In this document: positions 42,442-51,183 of the stretch, in pieces
How the letters are laid out: each line of letters opens with the position of its first letter
Position numbering within the stretch: the first letter of the stretch is position 1
NCBI GenBank assembly: GCA_016207825.1
Contig: JACQZI010000029.1
Location: 1 to 51,425, forward strand
Source: Planctomycetota bacterium
GTDB taxonomy: Bacteria > Planctomycetota > MHYJ01 > JACQXL01 > JACQZI01
Length of the DNA: 51,425 bases
Reading direction: 5' to 3'
Notes under the pieces: model-generated
Database searches by the model: none
What the model was told of the DNA's origin: nothing
The model's input: only the letters and a program-made list of their open reading frames with translations
Translations under genes and position numbers: made by a program

Positions 42442-43612
42442 TCGTTTCATCCTTGTTTTCCGATGCAACATCATTATCGCTAATTAGTTTAGCATTGCCG
42501 ATAAGTTTTTCCTGGCGCAATTCGCTAATCAGCCTTAATGGTTTTTCCAGCTGGTTCCGCCTGGTTGTTGAAAGCGCGTCAAATTCTTCCTGGGCATCCT
42601 TGATTTTCTTGCCCATCCTATCAAACGATTTGATGAAATTATCCCATTGTTTCGCAAACGTATTCAATAGCTCGATGATCCGCGATGCGGTTTTTTCCAT
42701 ATTGAAATTATCCACAGACTGCCTGATGACCGCTAATATCGCATAAAGCGTCAAAGGCGAACAAATAATTATCTTATCCTTGATTGCCTCGTCCAATAAA
42801 GCGCGGTCGTTTTCATTGATGAACGCGTAAACCTGTTCGTTTGGGATAAATACTATTGCAAAATCAAGGGTGTTTTCCGCCTGGTTTATATAGTCGCGGC
42901 TCGTCACTTCTTTTATTCTTTTCCTGACATCACGAAGGAATTGTTCCTTGTAGCTTTCTTTATCAGATTTGCTTTCCGATTCGAGATACTGGAAATAATT
43001 ATCCAGCGGGAATTTCACGTCCATATTTACTTTTAATCCCTGCGGCAAAAGAAACGTATAATCCGGGCGGGTGTTAATCGTCGCCATGGTTTTTTGTTTC
43101 TGGTAATTGATCCCTTCGATAAAACCGGCCAGGCGCAGGACATCCTCCGCCATCCTTTCGCCCCATTGCCCACGTGCCTTTGTGCTTGCCAACGCGGTGT
43201 GCAAACGGTTAGTGGTTTCCTGCAAACGGCACGTTTGGTCGGCGGTAAGTTTAAGCTGGCTCGAAAGCTCGCCGAACTTCTGGATACGGTCCTTTTCAAA
43301 CTGCCCTATTATTGTTTGGACCTTTTCCATGTCGCTTTTGAGGCTTTCATTCATGGCGCCAAGCGTCTGGTCAATCAGTCGTTTCTTCCCTTCCAATTCC
43401 TTTTCCCCAAGCTGGCTCTGCTTGGACAATGTTTCATTGGCCACTTTCAGGAAATTCTCGGTATTCTTGGACAATACATCCATAGAAACAGACTGGAAGG
43501 TTTCTTTCATTTGTTCCGCAAGCTTTTTCTCTTTGCCTTTTGAGTATATCAAAGTTATGAGAAAGCTTAGCGCCAGCCCGATCCCTATTCCGATAAATAT
43601 TTCGGTTGTCAT
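42434..43612 (-). CDS. rmuC: RmuC-family DNA recombination-limiting protein
   Basis: The 392-residue product has an N-terminal membrane anchor (about 3-20), a coiled-coil stretch (about 25-135), and the conserved RmuC core with RGQWGE, RPDYTFLLPQG, MDVKFPLDNYFQY and TLYAILAVIRQ. The core resembles a restriction-endonuclease-like nuclease fold. In E. coli, rmuC limits recombination at inverted repeats. It is the first gene of a tightly overlapping minus-strand run. Its stop overlaps the permease start, though no functional link is obvious. Confidence 0.93.
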   Translation of the reverse strand: MTTEIFIGIGIGLALSFLITLIYSKGKEKKLAEQMKETFQSVSMDVLSKNTENFLKVANETLSKQSQLGEKELEGKKRLIDQTLGAMNESLKSDMEKVQTIIGQFEKDRIQKFGELSSQLKLTADQTCRLQETTNRLHTALASTKARGQWGERMAEDVLRLAGFIEGINYQKQKTMATINTRPDYTFLLPQGLKVNMDVKFPLDNYFQYLESESKSDKESYKEQFLRDVRKRIKEVTSRDYINQAENTLDFAIVFIPNEQVYAFINENDRALLDEAIKDKIIICSPLTLYAILAVIRQSVDNFNMEKTASRIIELLNTFAKQWDNFIKSFDRMGKKIKDAQEEFDALSTTRRNQLEKPLRLISELRQEKLIGNAKLISDNDVASENKDETND

Positions 43613-43638
43613 AATTGGTAATAGGATTAAATCTTAAT

Positions 43639-43667
43639 ATTTTAATCATTCCGACGCAATGCGTCAA
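43639..43667 (-). promoter_or_regulatory. rmuC promoter with palindrome at the -35
   Basis: On the minus strand TTGACG (43667-43662), 17-nt spacer, TAAAAT (43644-43639), 27 nt before the ATG. GACGCAATGCGTC (43653-43665), a perfect 6-bp dyad around one base, overlaps the -35 and may be an operator. Confidence 0.55.
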
Positions 43668-43777
43668 TGAATATAATACATTTGGAGAAGCATCAGGAGC
43701 GGGCTCAAGTGTTTTGTCGATAGAGTTTTTGCGTAATATTCGCCGTTAACACATTTGAGATAAATTTTCTATCAGAG

Positions 43778-44296
43778 TTATTTATCCCACTTATTTGCTT
43801 TCGTCCCCAATCCGCTTAGTTCGTCGGTTACCGGGCTTTTGGCCGCAAAGCGGACATCCTCTACCCCGGCACTGCGGCAGGCATCAAGCGCGCTGACCAC
43901 TGCCTGCATTGGAACTTTCGAGTCCGGATCGATAATAAAGGGCCATTCAAGCTTTTGTGCTCTTAGTGCCGTATGGCGGGCGCCGATATCGGATGACAGG
44001 GCTTTCCAACCGGTTATCCGGACCGCATCAGCGCCGTATGGCTTAACCAGAATCTTTGTGTTCATATCCATGGAGTCATCGTAAACCAGTTTGATGCGAA
44101 TCTCATCCATTTTTGGGTCAATAGGTATGGATGAATTTATCCCGCTATCCTTGGGCAAGTAAGAAGCAAGTTTTCCCTCCAGTGTCTTAAACTTTATGCT
44201 GCACATAAAAAAGATAATCAACTGGAAGATGACGTCAATCATCGGGGTCATGTCTAATTTCGGCTCATTCCGCTCATTCCCTTTAAACCTTGCCAT
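43778..44296 (-). CDS. ExbD/TolR-family biopolymer transport protein (second of pair)
   Basis: This 172-residue protein has the ExbD/TolR layout: a short cytosolic N-terminus, a single helix (about 17-38) opening with the signature KLDMTPMIDVIFQLIIFF, in which Asp23 is the proton-path residue, and a periplasmic domain (about 60-165). ExbD proteins couple the proton motive force, with ExbB/TolQ, to energise an outer-membrane partner. It lies 42 nt after the other ExbD gene. No ExbB/TolQ/MotA-like gene is in the window, so its channel partner is encoded elsewhere. Confidence 0.88.
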   Translation of the reverse strand: MARFKGNERNEPKLDMTPMIDVIFQLIIFFMCSIKFKTLEGKLASYLPKDSGINSSIPIDPKMDEIRIKLVYDDSMDMNTKILVKPYGADAVRITGWKALSSDIGARHTALRAQKLEWPFIIDPDSKVPMQAVVSALDACRSAGVEDVRFAAKSPVTDELSGLGTKANKWDK

Positions 44297-44338
44297 AATC
44301 GCCTCCTTTCATAAAATCCCGGAAACACCGGGATTAGT

Positions 44339-44878
44339 TTAATCATTACCGGGCGGCTTCCTCGCGCCGATTTCAATTTTATAGATACGCGCCCTGGCAC
44401 AGGCGGCAAAAACCTTTTCCACCATTTGATAAACTGCACCGGCATCCGACCTGATCATCAGCGGTCGCAACGAAAGTCCTATTTTCTCGTTCTTTCTCGG
44501 AGGCAGTCTTCCCGGGAACTTGCTTCCTTCAATAATAAGATACGCTTCCAGCTGTGATGGCGTAATATACTTACGCTCAACTTTTATCCGCCAATGATCG
44601 TCCTCGCAGCACGGTTCAACAAGGTTTTTACTTGAATCATAGATAAGGTTTCCGCATACCCCACCCGGCGCTTCATGAACGAGCTCGACCATCAACCGCT
44701 CATCCGGAGGGGTTTTGTCTTCCTGCGCATTTTTCGCGCTGGGCAGTTCGACCGCCGACATCGGGTTGGCAAAATCCGTCACCAGCATGAAGAAAACAAT
44801 GAGCTGGAAAACGCAATCGATCATCGGGGTCATATCAAAACCGATTGCCTCCAGCAGCTGCCGCGATTTTATCCTCAT
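44339..44878 (-). CDS. ExbD/TolR-family biopolymer transport protein (first of pair)
   Basis: The 179-residue protein has one helix starting FDMTPMIDCVFQLIVFFMLV with the conserved Asp in MID, and a periplasmic domain of about 135 residues carrying three Cys (GGVCGNLIY, VEPCCEDDHW). Two ExbD-type proteins side by side are common in Planctomycetota. GAAAGGAGG 9 nt before the ATG is a near-perfect ribosome-binding site. A consensus-like promoter with overlapping palindromes lies upstream, in the spacer shared with the divergent XRE-type regulator, so that regulator is the prime candidate to control it. Confidence 0.88.
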   Translation of the reverse strand: MRIKSRQLLEAIGFDMTPMIDCVFQLIVFFMLVTDFANPMSAVELPSAKNAQEDKTPPDERLMVELVHEAPGGVCGNLIYDSSKNLVEPCCEDDHWRIKVERKYITPSQLEAYLIIEGSKFPGRLPPRKNEKIGLSLRPLMIRSDAGAVYQMVEKVFAACARARIYKIEIGARKPPGND

Positions 44879-44903
44879 AACGCCTCACCTCCTTTCCGCC
44901 ATA

Positions 44904-44932
44904 AGTATACCCTAAACTAACCATTTAGTCAA
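44904..44932 (-). promoter_or_regulatory. Promoter of the ExbD pair
   Basis: On the minus strand TTGACT (44932-44927), 17-nt spacer, TATACT (44909-44904), 26 nt before the ATG at 44878. The spacer is almost filled by the 44913-44929 palindrome. Confidence 0.7.
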
Positions 44933-44973
44933 CATTTTGTTAAGATTTGCAGTGAAATTAACTTTTTAGTTAT
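44913..44973. promoter_or_regulatory. Cluster of three dyads in the exbD/XRE divergent spacer
   Basis: CTAAACTAACCATTTAG at 44913-44929 (dyad ACTAA/TTAGT), AACATTTTGTT at 44931-44941, and TAACTTTTTAGTTA at 44960-44973 are three inverted repeats in 61 nt. The first covers the ExbD promoter spacer. They are candidate operators for the adjacent regulator. Confidence 0.5.
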
Positions 44974-44985
44974 AGCTAATTTTCT

Positions 44986-45013
44986 TGCCTTTCGGGCCCC
45001 CCGTATTTATAAT
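44986..45013 (+). promoter_or_regulatory. Promoter of the XRE-S24-like regulator gene
   Basis: TTGCCT (44986-44991), 16-nt spacer, TATAAT (45008-45013), 10 nt before ATG 45024. The leader would be only about 4 nt, with no Shine-Dalgarno sequence. Confidence 0.55.
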
Positions 45014-45023
45014 TTCACTATAT

Positions 45024-45815
45024 ATGAAGCTGACTTTCGCACAAATGCTTAAAGATGAGCGGGAAAAGAAAAACTTGAGCCAGGTTGAGCTGGCGCGGAA
45101 AGCCGGGCTAACCGGGTCGTATATTTCGACCTTGGAAGCACGGCGCAAACCTCCCCCATCCGATGCGGTCATCAAAAGAATCACCCGTGTTCTGGGAATC
45201 GACCCGAAGGCTTTATTGGCGGTTGCACACCTGGAAAGGACCCCGGAAGATATCCGCGAACACCTGCGGCAGCTTGCCGTCAGTTCAAAAGCCGGTAAAA
45301 ACACTGAATGGCTGGCAAGCATCTTGAGCCCGTTTTCGCTGGCAATACATCCATCCTCGCAAAAAGGCGTATTTAAGCGCGGTTTGCATCAAGTGCAGGA
45401 ACAGGCGGCCACTCTCCCGCCAAAACCGCTTTTACCCATTCTCCAAAATTATAATGAAATACCGATAACGATAAACGGCAAGATCAAGGCAGCTAAGTGG
45501 CAGGAGGTTCCTTCGGATATGTGGAAAGCCTACCGTTTTTGCTTTATTGCCCCGAAAGATGATGGAATGTACCCAAAGATAGAAGGCGGGGATATTTTGA
45601 TTGTCGATCCGAGAATTATCCCCCAAAGCGGTGATTTGGTATTAATAAGCATGGATAAAAATGCTTACGTTCGCAAATATTACTTCACCGAAAATAAGGA
45701 TATCCAGCTTCTGACATTTAACCCGGATATGCCGCCGGTCAGCCTGAATAAAAACTCCAGAAATGTTATTAAAGGCGTTATCGTCCAGATAATCCGTAAT
45801 TTTAAGCGTAGTTAA
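45024..45815 (+). CDS. XRE-family regulator with a degenerate S24/LexA-like domain
   Basis: Residues 1-70 are a Cro/CI helix-turn-helix (FAQMLKDEREKKNLSQVELARKAGLTGSYISTLEARRKPP). A helical linker follows, and residues ~145-263 match the S24 (LexA/CI/UmuD) fold: DDGMYPKIEGGDILIVDP and QSGDLVLISMDKNAYVRKYYF. The nucleophile position, usually DxSM, reads DGM (Gly for Ser), and the Lys normally in VKR is Arg, with Lys next. Self-cleavage is therefore unlikely. The fold may sense a ligand or form dimers. I start it at ATG 45024, since the frame's earlier TTG (44985) lies upstream of the -10. It is divergent from the ExbD pair and probably controls it. Confidence 0.85.
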   Translation: MKLTFAQMLKDEREKKNLSQVELARKAGLTGSYISTLEARRKPPPSDAVIKRITRVLGIDPKALLAVAHLERTPEDIREHLRQLAVSSKAGKNTEWLASILSPFSLAIHPSSQKGVFKRGLHQVQEQAATLPPKPLLPILQNYNEIPITINGKIKAAKWQEVPSDMWKAYRFCFIAPKDDGMYPKIEGGDILIVDPRIIPQSGDLVLISMDKNAYVRKYYFTENKDIQLLTFNPDMPPVSLNKNSRNVIKGVIVQIIRNFKRS

Positions 45816-45841
45816 CTGAAATATAAAAGAGGTAAACACCA

Positions 45842-46003
45842 ATGCGCGGATTAAATAATCGCCAGAACAAGATAAATATCATGAAAAGATACGGTAATTG
45901 CGCATTATATAAATCACAGTCCCGCTTAGGCAAAAACCGCCCGGATTTGCTTAAAAAGCGGGCGGCTTCAAAATTAACCTTGAAACAGAAGGATACCCGT
46001 TGA
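45842..46003 (+). CDS. Small basic ORF overlapping the FG-GAP gene start
   Basis: A 53-codon frame runs from ATG 45842, preceded by AAGAGG, to TGA 46001-46003, whose last base is the A of the next gene's ATG. The product is very basic (NRQNKINIMKRYGNCALYKS near the start and LLKKRAASKLTLKQKDTR at the end), with no recognised family. The one-base stop/start overlap suggests translational coupling as a leader peptide. A GC-rich hairpin lies inside it (CCGCCCG 45937-45943, CGGGCGG 45959-45965). It may alternatively be chance. Confidence 0.4.
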   Translation: MRGLNNRQNKINIMKRYGNCALYKSQSRLGKNRPDLLKKRAASKLTLKQKDTR

Positions 46004-47562
46004 TGATACGTCGCCTAGTATTACCGGTAATCATTTTATCCCTCTATACGGGCCCTATCGGGCTTTTTGCCGAGGATGATTCAATCGGTTTAAACCGCTT
46101 TAACATAACCACCATTCCGATGCAGTCCGATATCTGCAGTTACGAGTTTTGCGATTTTAACCAGGACGGATTGAACGATATTTTCCTCATTTCGACCGGT
46201 CCACGATTTACCGGTTCTATTTACCTCCAGAAGAAAGGCGGGTTTTCGGACGCGGCCGACTTCCAGTGGCAAATTGACGGCGCGGCAACCGCTTTACTGC
46301 TCGGTGATTTTATGCCTGAAACAGGCATCGAAATCGGTTATTTAACCAGCGACGAGTTTTGGGCTTACTATTTCGTGCCCGATACGGAATCAAGCAGCCA
46401 GACGGGAATGAAATTGGCGTGCAAAAAGATTTTGGATGCAACCCCGATTTTCATCAAGCCGGAACGTAATTATTTGCCCATTCTGCAAAAACCGGTTGAT
46501 ATTGACAGGAACGGTTATGACGATGCGCTCATCCCCCAGTTAGACGGATACAGAGTATATTTTCAGGAAACGCCCGGCGGAAAATTCACTTCTTGCCCGG
46601 TCGGCCACCCAGCTGAAAAGTCATTTTACCAGACATCAGCGAGTTTTATCGTGGCCAAACATTCATTGCCTAATATTCTTATCAAAGATATAAATGCGGA
46701 CGGGATGATCGATGCGGTAATGCTAAAAGGAGATGAATTGAATTATTACCTGCAAAACGAAAGCGCTGCCCTATCGGAAAGGTTTACTGTAACCGCCAGC
46801 GGAAGTTCACGTATCAAATCCCTTGAAAATGACGCCGACCCGAATGAATTTAACCAGGTAGCCTTGGATTTTTCCGACATAAACCAGGATAAGCTTATTG
46901 ACATGATGATTTCCATAATGAAAGGCAAGATTGACAGCCTGGGCGACGTTCGCACGCAGGTCCTGGTTTTCCAGGGCAGCCTTCAAGGCCAAGACTGCCA
47001 ATCATTCTGTTACAAAGAAACTCCGGATCAGGTCATTAACCTCAAAGGGGTAGTCCCGCTGGCCCGTTTGGATGACGTAAATGAAGACGGCAATCTCGAT
47101 TTGATTACCGCATCATTCCAGATGGATATGACCTCAAATATCCAGAAAGTTTTATTGCGTTACTTAGCGCTGACTTATCATATCAGGACTTATCAGGCAA
47201 AATCACGCAAGTTTTCATCAAACCCGGATTACGAACGTTCAATTAATTTCCCGCTTGAATTAATCGGCAAAGGCACTTCATATTTCTCCCACATTTATTT
47301 CAAGGATTTTGACGGGGATAAACGGCCGGATGTCCTGACGATTTCCAGCCCGGACAAAAGGCACGGCAAGCTGAATATCCGCCTGTCCAGAAAGCGCGAT
47401 AAACTTGGAAGCCCGCTTATGGTAAGTTTCGGCAAGGATGATTACCTTTTATACCGGCTGAGAATACCATCCGGCGTAGATGTTTTGGATTTTAACATGG
47501 ACGGTAAAAACGATATTATATTGCGATACAGCACCAGGATTATTATCATGATTTCCAAATAA
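46003..47562 (+). CDS. Secreted FG-GAP/VCBS beta-propeller protein
   Basis: The 519-residue product begins with a signal peptide (VLPVIILSLYTGPIGLFAED). Seven calcium-loop motifs of the DxDxDGxxD type occur near residues 51 (DFNQDGLND), 168 (DIDRNGYDD), 229 (DINADGMID), 292 (DINQDKLID), 357 (DVNEDGNLD), 435 (DFDGDKRPD) and 496 (DFNMDGKND). Seven blades fit an integrin-like beta-propeller that binds Ca2+ and, usually, another protein or a glycan. No catalytic domain is attached. AGAAGGA lies 9 nt before ATG 46003. It is followed after 6 nt by the AsmA-like gene, so an envelope role is likely. Confidence 0.85.
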   Translation: MIRRLVLPVIILSLYTGPIGLFAEDDSIGLNRFNITTIPMQSDICSYEFCDFNQDGLNDIFLISTGPRFTGSIYLQKKGGFSDAADFQWQIDGAATALLLGDFMPETGIEIGYLTSDEFWAYYFVPDTESSSQTGMKLACKKILDATPIFIKPERNYLPILQKPVDIDRNGYDDALIPQLDGYRVYFQETPGGKFTSCPVGHPAEKSFYQTSASFIVAKHSLPNILIKDINADGMIDAVMLKGDELNYYLQNESAALSERFTVTASGSSRIKSLENDADPNEFNQVALDFSDINQDKLIDMMISIMKGKIDSLGDVRTQVLVFQGSLQGQDCQSFCYKETPDQVINLKGVVPLARLDDVNEDGNLDLITASFQMDMTSNIQKVLLRYLALTYHIRTYQAKSRKFSSNPDYERSINFPLELIGKGTSYFSHIYFKDFDGDKRPDVLTISSPDKRHGKLNIRLSRKRDKLGSPLMVSFGKDDYLLYRLRIPSGVDVLDFNMDGKNDIILRYSTRIIIMISK

Positions 47563-47568
47563 CCTATT

Positions 47569-50265
47569 ATGCGACGAAGAATCTTCCCGTATCTGGTTAT
47601 TTTATTTTTTCTGATAGTGGTGATAACCGCGGTCAATATCCATATAGTCTCCGTGCGCCTGGTGACTAAAGAGAGAGTCCAGGAGACCTTAAAAAACCTC
47701 ACCGGGTTGCCGGTTACGATTGAAAGGGTTAAATTCCACTGGTTTAGCGGCATTGATATTTACGGCATCAGCCTGGCCACCCTGCAGAACGAACCCATCC
47801 TAAAAGCGCGCCGGATTAAAATCACTTATGATACCGGGAAGCTCTTAAAAGGCGAACTGGTTTTTGAAAACATCCTGATTGACACGCCGGAAATGGCGGT
47901 TTCCCAGGAAAAACTAACCAGTTTCCGCTTTAAAGCACCCAGGTCATCACCAGGGAAAAAAATACCGACATTAACAATCAGGAACGGTAAAATTAATTTT
48001 GCCCACCCAGCGCTTTTAACCGCCGGGTATTCCCATGCCTTCGATAACCTGGTGCTCAACGTATATCCGGTAACCGGTTCCCAATATATTATTGACGGTT
48101 CAACCGATGCAGGCGTTTTCGGGCAATGGCTGATAAACGGCGAATTTGACACGATTAGCAAAGGGATTAACCTGGTGTTTTTCACCCGCGAATTGAATAT
48201 AAATGAGGCAAGCCCGCAGAAATTAGCGCCAAACCTAAAAACCGCCTGGGAAAGATACCAGCCCATAGGGAAAATAAATGCCGGAGTAAATATTTCCTAC
48301 CATCCGGATAAAAATTCCAGCCCGCGTTTTAACATCATGGTCGAATCATTAGACACCAATGTCGCATTTTTCAAATTCCCTTATAACGTTTATAACATCA
48401 AGGGAAAACTCGAATTTAATGAAAGCGGGATGGTAATCGAACGCCTGAGCGGCAATAACGGCGCGGCGAAAATTACCATGGAGGGAAAAAGCACCGGTTT
48501 GGCAAGAGATGACGGCTATGAACTGCGTATTTCCGTCCAGGGACTGCCGTTGGATGACCAATTGGCAAAAACTCTGCCGGAACCATTAAAAAAGATATGG
48601 GACGGCCTTAAACCTGATGGAATGATTGACTTTACGACTTTAATAACCCGTGCGCCGGGTGAAAATCAAAACACCATGTACCAGGCAAAAATAACCTGCC
48701 ATAAGTGTTCCGCCACCCCGACAAGTTTTCCGTATCCCTTAACCGAAATAGAGGGTGAAATCGAATACGCCCATGATAAAACTACGCTTAATTCTATCAG
48801 CGCCAAGCGCAATAAATCCGCCGTAAACCTCAAGGGGACGTTCTATAATACCAACCCGAAAAAAGGACCGATTGACGTCATTATTGAAGGAAAAGATATC
48901 GAACTTAGCGATTACGTCCTGAAAGACGCCATGGAAAAATTACTGCCGGGCAGTAAGCATTTCTGGGAAGCCCAGCAGCCCGAAGGGATTGCGGATGCGG
49001 TAATAACCATAAAAAACCCCGAAAAGTTTGCGGAGATATATGACCTTAACGTGGGCCTTAATTGCAAAGGCGTCAAATTCAACTATGGAACGGCGCCTTT
49101 TGTGTTTAAGAATGCAAGCGGGCAGGTTGATTTCATACAAAATAAGGAATATCCCCGCGGAAGGCTGAAAATAGACAAACTGGCGGCGGAAAATGAAAAA
49201 TCACAGCTTGAAATCTCCGGCGATGTCATTGATCCGGCATCGTTAATGACGCCAAGTTCTAACGCTCCCTATACCCTGAAATTAGAAGCGCGTAATTTTA
49301 ATATCACTCCGGCGGCTAAAGATATTTTCCCGGTTGAAGTCATAGAATCCTGCAAGTCATTGAACTTTACCGGCGACCTGGATATTTCTGCGGATATCCA
49401 GAAGAATAATCCAAAATCCAAGAACATCACCCCATCAGAAACGCGGATTGATTACCACCTGACGGCGAATATCTCAAACGGTGCATTTACCACGGGCATC
49501 CCGTTTACCGAAATAAGCGGCAAGTTAATCATTGACGGGCACAAAATAGGAGAAAAACAGCATTATTCCCTTGGTTCCATAAATCTCTCCCAGGTTAAAA
49601 TAAGTGACAAGCGTTTTGAGAATGTATCGATGACATTTTCCCACCAGGATAACCGGATAATGGCGACTAAAATCCAGGGGACTGCTTACCAGGGCAGTGT
49701 TACCGGTTCTTTGAATATTTCCCTGCCGGATTTTAATTATAGCGGTAAATTTAACGTAAACGGATTGGACCTGACCGATTTCAGCCGCAATACCTTCCCG
49801 AATAACGCTGAGGTCATAGGGAAAACCGCCCTTGAACTGGAAATCAACGGCACTGGAAGCGCCCCTGAGACAATCGGCGGGCATGGGGTTCTGACTATTT
49901 CCGAGGCTCAATTGTGGGATGTCCCGCCCCTTTTTGCCATATTTTCCACGTTTAAGTTTACCAAGAAATCAAAGTTTGAACGCGGTGAAGTAAAATTCAG
50001 GATAAAAGACAGGAAGTTCCAGCTTGACCGGATTAAATTCACCAGTCCCGAAGTTTTTTTGAGGGGGAAAGGGACGATGGATTTCAACTGGATTCTTGAC
50101 GTGCAGGTGGATATTGAGGAACGTAAAACCGGATTTATTCCGCTTGATTTTGTCAAGAACCTGATTAAAATATTCTCCCGCCCGATTTATACCATCAAGA
50201 TTGAGGGTCCGTTTGGCGACCCGAAAGTATATCTTAAACCATTACCGATACTTTCAAAAGATTAG
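47569..50265 (+). CDS. AsmA/TamB-like envelope protein
   Basis: The 898-residue product has one N-terminal anchor helix (about 5-27) and then a very long beta-rich periplasmic part. The N-terminal signature NLTGLPVTIERVKFHWFSGIDIYGISL and the C-terminal block (LTISEAQLWDVPPLFAIFSTFKF, RGKGTMDFNWILDVQVDIE, YTIKIEGPFGDPKVYLKP) match the AsmA-like/DUF3971 group that includes YhdP and TamB relatives. These form groove-like bridges across the periplasm that move phospholipid toward the outer membrane or aid its assembly. It lies 6 nt after the FG-GAP gene and 2 nt before ispH. The stop is TAG. Confidence 0.85.
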   Translation: MRRRIFPYLVILFFLIVVITAVNIHIVSVRLVTKERVQETLKNLTGLPVTIERVKFHWFSGIDIYGISLATLQNEPILKARRIKITYDTGKLLKGELVFENILIDTPEMAVSQEKLTSFRFKAPRSSPGKKIPTLTIRNGKINFAHPALLTAGYSHAFDNLVLNVYPVTGSQYIIDGSTDAGVFGQWLINGEFDTISKGINLVFFTRELNINEASPQKLAPNLKTAWERYQPIGKINAGVNISYHPDKNSSPRFNIMVESLDTNVAFFKFPYNVYNIKGKLEFNESGMVIERLSGNNGAAKITMEGKSTGLARDDGYELRISVQGLPLDDQLAKTLPEPLKKIWDGLKPDGMIDFTTLITRAPGENQNTMYQAKITCHKCSATPTSFPYPLTEIEGEIEYAHDKTTLNSISAKRNKSAVNLKGTFYNTNPKKGPIDVIIEGKDIELSDYVLKDAMEKLLPGSKHFWEAQQPEGIADAVITIKNPEKFAEIYDLNVGLNCKGVKFNYGTAPFVFKNASGQVDFIQNKEYPRGRLKIDKLAAENEKSQLEISGDVIDPASLMTPSSNAPYTLKLEARNFNITPAAKDIFPVEVIESCKSLNFTGDLDISADIQKNNPKSKNITPSETRIDYHLTANISNGAFTTGIPFTEISGKLIIDGHKIGEKQHYSLGSINLSQVKISDKRFENVSMTFSHQDNRIMATKIQGTAYQGSVTGSLNISLPDFNYSGKFNVNGLDLTDFSRNTFPNNAEVIGKTALELEINGTGSAPETIGGHGVLTISEAQLWDVPPLFAIFSTFKFTKKSKFERGEVKFRIKDRKFQLDRIKFTSPEVFLRGKGTMDFNWILDVQVDIEERKTGFIPLDFVKNLIKIFSRPIYTIKIEGPFGDPKVYLKPLPILSKD

Positions 50266-50267
50266 AA

Positions 50268-51134
50268 ATGAAGATAATTATTGCCAAGACGACCGGGTTT
50301 TGCTGGGGGGTAAAAAGGGCGATGGAACTTGCCCAGCAGATGGCAAAGCCCTCCTTAGCCAAGCGCAGGCAAAAAATCTATACGCTGGGGCCTCTTATCC
50401 ATAACCAGGAAGCCGTGGAACTCCTTGAAAAACAAGGGATTATGGCATACAATCCAAAGGCCAAGTCGCCGGCGGTGATAATCATCCGGGCACACGGCCT
50501 GCCGCCCGATGCGGTAACCAAACTGGAAAAGCGGGGGTTTAAGATTATTGATGCTACCTGCCCGCACGTCAAAGTGTCTGAGAAAAAAGCCAAGCAATAC
50601 GCCGGACAAGGTTTCCGGGTGATTATAGTCGGCGATAAAAAGCACGCCGAGGTCATCAGCCTGGTCGGCTACGCCAAATCCGGCAATGCCGTAATAAAAC
50701 CATTGGTCGTTAGTTCCCCGGCAGAGGCAAAACATCTTAAGCTGAAGAAAGGCAACCGGTATGCGGTCATCGCCCAGAGCACCTTCCAAAAAGAGGCGTA
50801 TGAAAAAATAGTTGCCGCGCTGAAAAAGCGCATCCCGGATTTAGAGGTAATAGACACTATTTGCCGGGTAACCACCTTGCGCCAGGAGGAAATCAAGCGA
50901 ATGGCGAAAAGAGTGGATGCGTTTATTGTGGTCGGTGCTCATCACAGCGCGAATACGACGAGATTGGCATTGCTTGCGCGCTCCACCGGCGTTCCAACAT
51001 TCCATATCGCCCAGCCCAAAGAGATTCCGTTTGAGGAAATCAGAAAATATCGCACGATTGGCATAACTTCAGGGACTTCCACACCGGAATGGATAACCGA
51101 ATCAGTCATCAATGCCCTAAAAAATAATGGGTAA
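50268..51134 (+). CDS. ispH: 4-hydroxy-3-methylbut-2-enyl diphosphate reductase
   Basis: IspH makes IPP and DMAPP from HMBPP in the last step of the MEP isoprenoid pathway, using an oxygen-sensitive iron-sulfur cluster. The 288-residue product has the three cluster cysteines Cys12 (GFCWGVKRA), Cys98 (DATCPHV) and Cys199 (DTICRVT), and the substrate-binding LGPLIHN, RAHG and GTSTPEW motifs. It starts 2 nt after the AsmA-like stop, so it is the last gene of that operon. An iron-sulfur enzyme of this type is compatible with the anaerobic features elsewhere in the window. Confidence 0.96.
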   Translation: MKIIIAKTTGFCWGVKRAMELAQQMAKPSLAKRRQKIYTLGPLIHNQEAVELLEKQGIMAYNPKAKSPAVIIIRAHGLPPDAVTKLEKRGFKIIDATCPHVKVSEKKAKQYAGQGFRVIIVGDKKHAEVISLVGYAKSGNAVIKPLVVSSPAEAKHLKLKKGNRYAVIAQSTFQKEAYEKIVAALKKRIPDLEVIDTICRVTTLRQEEIKRMAKRVDAFIVVGAHHSANTTRLALLARSTGVPTFHIAQPKEIPFEEIRKYRTIGITSGTSTPEWITESVINALKNNG

Positions 51135-51183
51135 TATATATTATATGGATACCCTATATATGCTATGGGGGTGAGGTGGGCAC

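Noticed and set aside
44985-45023. TTG start for the XRE regulator 39 nt upstream
   Set aside because: It lies upstream of the predicted -10 (45008-45013) and would not be transcribed from that promoter; the helix-turn-helix begins properly at ATG 45024.
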